Part shown: positions 19,858 through 26,469 of the stretch, piece after piece
Position numbering within the stretch: the stretch's first letter is position 1
Layout of the letters: every line of letters starts with the position of its first letter
Source of the DNA: Monoraphidium neglectum
Lineage: Eukaryota; Chlorophyta; Chlorophyceae; Sphaeropleales; Selenastraceae
Length of the DNA stretch: 26,469 nucleotides
Assembly (NCBI RefSeq): GCF_000611645.1
Contig: NW_014013203.1
Span: forward strand, 1,423 to 27,891
Direction of reading: 5' to 3'
Notes under the pieces: generated by a model
Database searches by the model: none
The model's input: only the letters and a program-made list of their open reading frames with translations
Told to the model about the DNA's origin: nothing
Position numbers and translations under genes: made by a program

Positions 19858-20994
19858 CGCGGGCAAGCACTCTCGCATGTGTGGTTACGTGGATACCCGA
19901 GTTTGGCTGGATGGGTGCAGGTCACCCTCGCTTAGGTGTGAGTCACGCCGTTGTCCTCAGCGGCAACAAGCCGGCCGCCGGCCGCCGCTTGGGTGGAGCA
20001 GGCTCATGGCTTGACCCGACTCGCCTTGATGAACAGGGACTGCTGCTGGCCATCGTTGTAGTCGACACGCGTCGACTCGGCCGCCTCGTCGATCCACACG
20101 TGGATACGGTACCTGTTAAGGAGCGGTTTTGTTTTTGGAGGGGAGCCAAAGGGGGAGTCGGCATGCGAATTGCGAGCCGGAGTGGGCGTGCACGGGATGA
20201 ATTTCCTGTAGAGGGTGTGCAACGGATTGGGCTGTCACTGCGAGAGGACGCCTGGGCACAATCGGAAGAACCAAAGGGCTCTTGGGGGCACTTCATAGCT
20301 GCATCGACCAGTTGCACTGCTTCATTGCCATACGCACTGAAAAGATTCCCATGATAGCATCACATGCCCGCGCCCGTTCCGCCGCCCCCATTTCTTCCAG
20401 CTCAGCGCGCTGCCGCTGAAACGACAACTGCTCGTCTTGCAGTCACGGCGCGCGCGTGAGCGCCACCAACCTGAAACCGCCAGGCTGCAGCTGCAGGAAG
20501 TAAGGCATCTCCAGCTCATAGATCATCTCATAAGACCCACCCCAGGCTGGCGGCAGCGCCGGCCCGGCCTGCGTGGGGGGTTGGGGTGAGGCGGGCCCGA
20601 TGAAAGGGCGGAGGCCGCTCGGGGCGGGCAGCAGAGGCCAGTGCTGGTCGTTGCGCAGGGAGCGGGTGGCAGCAAAGGTGGTACTATTGCTGGACCGGGG
20701 TTGCGTGTCAGAGGCGAGCTAGACCGCGAGGGCAGCTGCTCTCTCCTGCGGCCGCTGCTCCCGCAGTCATGCGGTTTGCGCATGACATCGGGCAGCGCTG
20801 CCCGGCGGCAAATCCGATGAGGCACGTGCGCTGGCGCCGCGTCGTGCCAGGCAGTGTGCGCGTTATACATATAGAAAGCAAACCTGCGCCACGCCGGTAG
20901 TCTCGGCTGCTGACGGGCGCATCACTGCGCGCAACGCCGCCTCCGGGCGGGCAGCGGCCGCCGCACCACAGAGCAGCACGATCAACGCGAGCAT
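14857..20994 (-). CDS. Secreted papain-family (C1A) cysteine peptidase, CfaD-like
   Basis: Secretory endopeptidase precursor of 635 residues from 15 phase-compatible exons: 20994-20884, 20568-20471, 20112-20025, 19705-19368, 19042-18867, 18705-18602, 18388-18270, 17966-17816, 17469-17353, 16928-16813, 16477-16431, 16121-16042, 15826-15681, 15323-15294 and 15043-14857. Signal peptide [15 protein letters not shown] at 1-15. Residues ~38-245 resemble the N-terminal domain of Dictyostelium counting factor-associated protein D (STRVDYNDG at 83-91, [15 protein letters not shown] near 204-218), with an Ala/Gly/Pro insert at ~123-165. Residues ~272-345 are an I29-type inhibitory propeptide ending [15 protein letters not shown]. 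The mature domain follows [10 protein letters not shown]393, C399 ([11 protein letters not shown]), H538 ([11 protein letters not shown]) and N558 (IVRNTW) form the active site, with GCDGG near 438-442. All catalytic residues are present. The Glu/Arg-rich C-terminal tail is unusual. Peptidase call firm; CfaD resemblance is from memory. Confidence 0.88.
15294..15323 (-). other. 30-base microexon of the peptidase gene
   Basis: An internal exon of 30 bases between AG and GT, encoding GQDGYILMA plus split codons on both sides. It restores the family segment between NTWSSLW and GGNDCGVAS. Without it the phases still join, but the expected Gly-Tyr strand is missing. Confidence 0.75.
15591..15636. 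repeat. CA-rich tract in peptidase intron 13
   Basis: Imperfect CACACA sequence on the plus strand (GT-rich in the transcript) within intron 15324-15680. Confidence 0.8.
17067..17082. repeat. (TATC)4 microsatellite
   Basis: Four TATC units in the peptidase intron between 16929 and 17352. Confidence 0.9.
17640..17798. repeat. CA/CG-alternating tract in peptidase intron 8
   Basis: About 160 bases of almost continuous alternating purine-pyrimidine sequence (CA, TG and CG steps) within intron 17470-17815. Confidence 0.85.
19191..19214. repeat. (TG)12 microsatellite in peptidase intron 4
   Basis: Pure TG run inside intron 19043-19367. Confidence 0.9.
19706..20024 (-). other. Probable GC-AG intron of the peptidase gene
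   Basis: On the minus strand the exon ends ATCAAG and the intron starts GCGAGT, a strong non-canonical GC donor. The acceptor CTACAG precedes GACAAAGAATAC. The join is phase 0 and gives [17 protein letters not shown]. No GT donor nearby keeps the frame and domain continuity. Confidence 0.6.
19771..19851. repeat. Compound (GT)n tract in peptidase intron 3
   Basis: Two GT runs (about 19771-19789 and 19810-19851) separated by a short GA-containing spacer, inside intron 19706-20024. Confidence 0.9.
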
Positions 20995-22370
20995 CGTTGA
21001 TGATCGCGTGTCAATTGCGCAAAAAGCGAACGCCCCCTTTCTTTTCAAACGGATCGGGCAACTGATGCCGAGCTGGGATGCCCCGGCACTAGGCCCTCAA
21101 AGCGATAGCAGCAATGCAATAAACGCTGACAGCGAGCGAATGGTGGAACTTGCAAGTCCGCATAGAGATGCTTGGCTGGGACGCCAGGTGGCTCCAGGGT
21201 GTCTCACACAGCCGCCGGCTGATGAGTCAGGCGCACGTGACCGCCCTGCTGGGGCCGCGCCAGGTCGTGCCGTTGCCCAACAATTCAAAGAATTATCCGT
21301 GTAGCTCGAGCATCTCAACCGCTTGACAACTGGTGGTTTATCATGCAGATTGCACCAGCCTACACCCCCACCGTTGGGCAACCTGACGGGGGCAGTGACT
21401 GACAACTGCACCTGCCTGCATGGGCAAGCAGCTGCCCAGCAATCTCTATGATGACATCGACAGGTTTGGTGCTCTGGAACCCAATCGGGGCCAACGCAAT
21501 GACAAGGGAAAGCATCAAGAACACCGGCCTTCAACGCTGGTGCACAGTTTGTGATCAACACACCTCAGCATCATCTCATCAGCGGACGCTGTTACGAAAT
21601 GCTGGGTCACGCAGCTTCGCCCCACGTCAGTGAAATCATTGATTGGCAAGGGCCAGCTCTACGTACCCCAATTGTTGCAGGGGTGCGGCATTCATGAAGA
21701 GAGCGGTCAAAAACTAGCTCTCCAGAGCACCACGCATTGAGTTTGCCCTGTCCGCAACAAAAGCAGCACAAAGCGTACTGGCACAAGGGCAAGACAGCTC
21801 ATTACTGAGAGCAAGCAGTGATGCCACATCCACAGGCAGGAGGTGAGCATGCTGAAAAACGCACGCCTCGCCAGCAGTCCTGTACAGTCCATGGAGGGAA
21901 CTGCAGTGGAGGATATATCCCGCAAGTGAAGTGCTCTGCCAGCCCTCAAGCCACGCACGTCTATGCAGCAAACCTGATCACCAGCAAACAAGTAACATAT
22001 CAAACTTCCAAACTCTTCTATTCAGTGAGTGAGCTGAGGATTCATTCTTTGTCCAGGGCGTCACATTTTTTTTGCTGAAGTGTGCCCATCACTCTGAAAG
22101 AAGCTCGTGTGCGCGTGTTCAAGAAATCAAACCATGCAATACATCAAAAAACAAGTCTTCAAGTAACCTGCAGCTCGCTCGGACCAGTCCGACCCTCTAC
22201 GTACCCGCGTGGCCCACACAGTCTGCGCTATTCCTCAGCCAGCGGGCGGCAAAAATTGCGTGGATAAATTTTCTATCCGGCTGATCCCTGAATTTGGCTC
22301 CAAGCCGCGCCTGAGTACCTGCCTTTGGCCAAGCAAGTTCTAGTTGGCTACAAGTTCACACAGTCACACC
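20995..22370. other. Divergent intergenic region, peptidase and small secreted member 3
   Basis: About 1.4 kb separates the divergent start codons of the peptidase (minus) and member 3 (plus) and must hold both promoters. An AT-rich patch (GGATAAATTTTC near 22261) lies about 110 bases before the member 3 start. No gene is recognised; open frames here have no domain content. Confidence 0.45.
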
Positions 22371-23040
22371 ATGCATTCTGCCCTCCCTATACTCATGGTG
22401 CTCCTTGTCACGGGTGAGTTGGGATCTTTCAATTGCATGCGTCGGTTGACACTTACTTGTGAAGGCCGTCAGAGCAGTTGGCAAGACAGGCTTCCAGTGG
22501 GCACATACAAGCAAGCAGCACTGCCAGCAGCTTGGTGAGCGCAAGTGAGCAATCAACAAACAAAACAGCTGCACCCCAGGCTGGGCAGCACAAAGCAACC
22601 ATATTGACAGGATCTCTGACAACTACAATCACCCCACACACCGCCACCCATTGTGCGCAGGGCCGTTTGTATGCAACCCAGCCAGCGCGCGGCCCCTGCC
22701 TGCGGCCCGCAGCGCCCCTGAGACGAACGCCGTGGCGCGGCTGGGCGCAAGGCGCCTGCATGGTCACATAACCCCGTTGTTTTTGACCGCCACTCAGGCC
22801 AGCGTCAGCACCGACGGCGCGGGCACGACCGCCAAAGACGCCGCTGGCGTTTCTTCGGCGGTCTCCAACAACGGCGCGGCGAGGGCGACCGCCAGCCTGG
22901 TTTGGGACACTGATGATGAGGGACCCGGCGCGTATGGCACCCAGGGCACCTCCCCGGATGGCGACAGCCCGAACGACGACACCCAGGAGACACAGTTGTT
23001 TGCCAAGGACATGTCAAACCTCGGCACCTCAAGCCCCTGA
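22371..23040 (+). CDS. Small secreted protein, novel family, member 3 (diverged)
   Basis: Third family member, on the opposite strand to the other two. Exons 22371-22413 (43 bases) and 22661-23040 join across a 247-base phase-1 intron to give 140 residues. Signal peptide MHSALPILMVLLVTG at 1-15; single Cys at 19 (GPFVCNPASARPL), matching the position and RPL motif of the others. The 42-residue block 56-97 (starting LTATQAS, ending TASLVWD) aligns without gaps to residues 69-110 of member 1, with 24 identical positions. The AWRRALTQV segment is poorly conserved. An acidic, Gly/Asp-rich linker leads to LFAKDMSNL at 127-135, and the protein ends five residues later with no Gly/Ser tail. No known domain. 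The shared signal exon, phase and motif order argue that all three models are right. No TGTAA was seen before Sec61 beta. Confidence 0.72.
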
Positions 23041-24237
23041 TGTTTGTGTGCTGGTGCAAAACATCAGCGATCCTGGCAAGCTGCTGGCAGTGGCGGCTTG
23101 CTGGCCTGAGCTTGAAGGTCAGAGGATCGCGACAGTGCATTTTGAAATAGGTGCACGGCATGCGCCCTGGTCCAGCAACTCTGCACGCAGGTCTTCACAG
23201 GGTGCACAACCCCGTCGCAACACTCCTGCACACCTCAATCCGGCCTGCCTCGGGCTTCCTGGGCACTTGCTTGTACTTTAACACGCTTGTGCATCTTCCA
23301 GTTGGGCGACTTTGCGGAGTTCCGCCCTGCAAATGTGCCCGTCCGTCAGGCCAGCAGCTGACATTCAATTGCACCCCTGCATTTCATGTAGCTGGCAAGT
23401 TCAACAGCAACCAGGAATGCTTGCTTACTATTTTCCCACAAACTTGTTTGTTTTCTCACCCACACCTTGGTGGCTTGCATTTGAATGAGACAATTGCAAG
23501 GGCATGAATGTACTGTGCTTGATCCCCAGCCAGCTGCAATCTGCTGTCGCTCAATTCCGCTTTATCTCTCTTTCCCCTCCTCAACATGCAATGGGAACTT
23601 CACTGACGTTGCACACCTGGAGCCTTGATTATATCTGCTGTTCCTAAAACAATACATGTTTCGCTGGATGTGGTAAACCTATCAGGCAGGCAGTTGTTCC
23701 TTGGAGGCCAGCCTGGCAAGGTGCGTGACCCTGGCTTTCCAGGATATTAGGGAGAGGTGTGTCAGCAAACATGTGCACTGTTTTGCAGATGGGTTGGGGA
23801 GTCACCCAAGGATTCATGTGCGCATATGTATGCTCGAATATCTCGTTTTGCACAACTGCACCAGGGGTCAAGGGTCTCACCCGTTGGGTCGGGGCATTCA
23901 ACAGTGCTCTGCTGGCGAGCGATCCCGGTTGTTTGCTGCCACGCATTTTACATACCAGTATAAACCCCAATGGCGCCTGCTCTTGGCCATGCATTTCGCG
24001 GCACATGCGCCCAGGCTTGCGCCAAGGCTCGCATCTTTTGGTGCCTGCCTGCTGCCTCTGGTGCCCAGCTTCCCAGCACTGACTGTGGCACGCCCTTCGG
24101 CCTGCACATCGCCGCACGGTGTGGGTTGCAATGTGCGCCTAGTTGTTATTATCATGATTGCACAAATACATTTGCGAATAACACGCTCGCGGCCAAACAG
24201 AAGTCAAGTCACTCGCAACTAACTCGCAGCAGCAGCC
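23041..24237. other. Intergenic: member 3 3' flank and Sec61 beta upstream region
   Basis: About 1.2 kb. No gene recognised on either strand, and no TGTAA seen. Contains the Sec61 beta promoter region and 5' UTR. Confidence 0.45.
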
Positions 24238-25242
24238 ATGGCCAAGGCAGCGAGCGGGGGTCAGACCAGCACGGCCGTCACCAGGGGCGGCCGTGGGGCT
24301 ACAGGCACGGTCGCGGGCACCGGCCTTCGCCAACGCAGACCAGGTGGGCATTCTAGGATCGCTCCCTCGCGGCCCCACAACCTCTTGGATTGCTGCGGTG
24401 AAGAGCAATAGTCCAAGCCTTTCAATCAACTTGAGGCCCGCTAGCCCGCCCACTGCCGCTCAAAGCGTGCGCCGCTGCTGCTGTCCTGACGCTGCTCTGC
24501 AGCCCGCTCGACGGGCACCAGCGGCCGCGGCGTCGGCCAAAGCATCGTCAACTTCTACACGGACGACACCCCTGGACTCAAGATCCAGCCGGTGCGCGCC
24601 GCACCCGACGGAGCGCGACACGGCTTCCCGCTCCGTGCGCTCAACCGCCCTCGGACCCCGCCCCCTCGGGCGCGCCGCGCCAGCCGCCCAGCGCTGGCCC
24701 GGGCCTGAGCCGCTCTTCCAGGGCGCCTGGTCCGACTGGACCAGCGTTGGAGGTCCCCGCACCTCCCTCTAGCTCGCTTGCTGCCCGCGCCACGCCTGGC
24801 TGCGGCGCCTGTGCCCTTGCCTCCCGGACGCTGACCCCGCCCCCCCCACCCACCACCCCCCCCCCCCTCAGGTGTGGGTCATCGTCATGAGCCTGGGGTT
24901 CATCCTGTCCGTGACGGTCCTGCACATCATCGGGAAGGTGAGAGGGGCAGGGGCAACACCGGAGGCCATCAATATGCTTGCAGGGGCCGTGCGGGAGAGG
25001 CAGAGGCCTTAGGACAAGAGCCCCTACAGCCATGCTTGCACCGCATGGGCCAAGGCAGGCGTGCTGCAGGCTTCATAATAGGCCGTGGCTGGAGGGAATT
25101 CACACGGCGGGGGCGGCGCGAAATGTTGTCGCAAGGAAAATGCTTGGTAGGACGACTTCCAGTGGCGCCCGCTCGGCTGCACATACCAACTCACCACCCT
25201 GCTGCCTGCTCCTCCTGCCCCACTACACAGCTGCGCGCCTAA
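24238..25242 (+). CDS. Sec61 beta, protein-conducting channel subunit
   Basis: Small tail-anchored subunit of the ER Sec61 translocon. Four exons, 24238-24343, 24503-24591, 24872-24937 and 25231-25242, give 90 residues, the usual size. The cytosolic N-terminus is Ala/Gly/Thr/Arg-rich (MAKAASGGQTST, with TGLRQRRP near 28-35), as in the family. Exon 2 carries the signature IVNFYTDDTPGLKIQP. Exon 3 is the membrane segment VWVIVMSLGFILSVTVLHII followed by GK. The last exon has only CTG CGC GCC TAA, giving the end GKLRA. Read-through past the exon 3 donor (GK|GTGAGA) would instead add about 21 residues and then stop at 25012, which is less like the family. Intron phases are 1, 0 and 0. The protein would serve secretion generally and is not specific to the neighbouring secreted proteins. 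Confidence 0.9.
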
Positions 25243-26014
25243 TTTTCTGCCGCGATGGGGCGGCGGTGGGCGGTGCCGGCCGTCCGAGTCAGCGCAGTGA
25301 TGCGTGCTGAATTGAAGCGCCGGAGCGCCCATAAGCACTGGCTTCTCCCTGGCAGCCACGCGGCGGCGCTCGCCCCCCTATCCCACTCAGGCGGCCGCCG
25401 CTGTCGCGCGGCCAGCCAAGTTGCAGCGCAGCCTTTCTGGGCCCTTGGCTCAAGTGCACACTGGTAGCAGACTGCAGCAGGGATGCTACTGCTGATGCAG
25501 CAGTTTGCTTGGCACTGATTTTTCCTGGCTCTTCCTGCCACGATGGGCATCCCTTGGTGCCTTCAACCATGCTGTCGCCTGGCTTACTGGCGTTTTTTGC
25601 CCCAATTTCTGCTTCCTCGTGCGTGGCCACTCTGTGAAGGGTTTTGGCCTGAAGCACGCCGGCTGCAACGATGCCGGCGATGCGCCATGCCAGCGTGTGC
25701 GTGCTCGCAACCAACGCTGCTTCCGTGCCCGCGCACCCGCCGCGTGTGTAAGCATCTCGCCAGCAGCAAAGCAGCAACTGAGTTTAAGTCTGGGGCAGTG
25801 GGTTTGCTTTGGCGAGGCAGACATAAGTCATCAACTCGTTTGAATCGCCAACCAACATGGCATCTGCTTTGTGCGACTGTGCCAGCTCAATATCGTTGCG
25901 GGGTGCACACACCATGATGCTCTCAGCGTCAACAGTTCGCAAACGCCGCCACAAATGTCGCCATACAACAGAGTTTAGCATATAATACGTCGCGCTCGCA
26001 GACACGCGTGCGCC
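25243..26014. other. Intergenic: Sec61 beta 3' region and upstream of last exon
   Basis: About 770 bases with no recognised gene. A TGTAA at 25747-25751 fits a Sec61 beta 3' UTR of about 500 bases. A TATA-like GCATATAATAC at about 25978 lies some 35 bases before the ATG at 26015. Confidence 0.45.
25747..25751 (+). terminator. TGTAA polyadenylation signal, Sec61 beta
   Basis: The first TGTAA I see after the Sec61 beta stop at 25240-25242. Confidence 0.4.
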
Positions 26015-26469
26015 ATGAAGGCGCATACACCATTCACGACGCTTCTGATCGCATTGTGTCTGTATTTCAAGCCTATATATGGAGGTGCCGAGTCTGCCAG
26101 GTGCGGCTCTGCTGATCTCGAAGATCTTGTCACCACTCCCTTGCAGTTTAGATGTGTGTGAACACCACAGGAGGTGGCTTCGGTCAGCTGCATCACGAGG
26201 CGCCCTCACAACCCGCCATTGCCTAGACACCTGTCCATCTCGCGGCCGCAGCACGGCGGCGTGCATATACAGCTCAGGCTGAGATGCCGCCGCTTCAGCC
26301 ATGCGCTGGACACGCATGCCTGCTTCTCACACAAATTTTTCAGCCAGACCTTCCGTCAAAAGCTCTGATTACTCAATTTTAGCCTATGAACAATCCCCAT
26401 TCCCTGTGGGTTGCGAACCTCCCTAGCATCCCCGCCCCCCCAGACCCCTTCAATTTGAATGTCCAAGCC
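26015..26469 (+). CDS. Possible secreted protein gene, 5' exon(s) only
   Basis: An ATG at 26015 in a good context (GCGCCATGAAG) opens a frame encoding MKAHTPFTTLLIALCLYF followed by KPIYGGAESA, a plausible signal peptide, and then reaches GCCAG|GTGCGG, a likely donor at 26100/26101. Unspliced, the frame stops after 48 codons. Downstream acceptor-like sites include TTTTTCAG at 26343, ATTTTAG at 26381 and a C-rich tract before CAG at 26441; frames after the last two stay open to the window edge. I cannot choose between them, so the protein beyond residue 28 is unknown. The phase (2) and sequence differ from the three-member small secreted family. Confidence 0.3.

Noticed and set aside
22763..22797. 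Possible 35-base intron in small secreted member 3
   Set aside because: It is too short, not a multiple of three, and its removal would break the ungapped alignment to member 1.

Overview
The window looks like nuclear DNA of a green alga (Chlorophyta; I cannot place it lower than that). Coding exons are very GC-rich and carry Ala, Gly and Gln tracts. Genes are split by many short GT-AG introns, often with GTGCG donors, and 3' ends often carry TGTAA, the usual green-algal polyadenylation signal. I see no prokaryotic features, no rRNA or tRNA gene, and no CRISPR array or recognisable transposon.

Layout, left to right. (1) 1-457, minus: the 5' end of an unrecognised polyQ protein gene that runs off the left edge. 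(2) 1654-2785, minus: mitochondrial ribosomal protein uL23m, three exons. (3) 3542-5584, plus: an intronless RumA/TrmA-type RNA m5U methyltransferase, divergent from uL23m. (4) 5994-10126, plus: ATP phosphoribosyltransferase (HisG, first step of histidine synthesis), rebuilt from 11 exons with an apparent plastid transit peptide. (5) 11059-11804 and 13245-13972, both minus: two tandem genes for small secreted proteins of a family I do not recognise. (6) 14857-20994, minus: a secreted papain-type cysteine peptidase with an N-terminal domain like Dictyostelium counting factor-associated protein D, rebuilt from 15 exons. (7) 22371-23040, plus: a third, diverged member of the small secreted family. 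(8) 24238-25242, plus: Sec61 beta, four exons. (9) 26015 to the right edge, plus: a possible signal-peptide exon of a further gene.

uL23m, HisG, the RNA methyltransferase and Sec61 beta are housekeeping genes with no evident shared role. The middle of the window is different. Four neighbouring genes (three paralogous small proteins and a peptidase with its own inhibitory propeptide) all start with a signal peptide and so enter the secretory pathway. The small family is the best candidate for something undescribed. All three members have a signal-peptide exon of 43-46 coding bases, a phase-1 intron, one Cys just after the signal peptide, an Ala/Ser-rich core ending in a TASLxWD motif, and a later LFAxDMxxL motif.

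All exon models were made by hand from reading frame, splice-site sequence, intron phase and remembered family motifs. Exon lengths and phases were checked to close exactly, but no transcript or database support was available.
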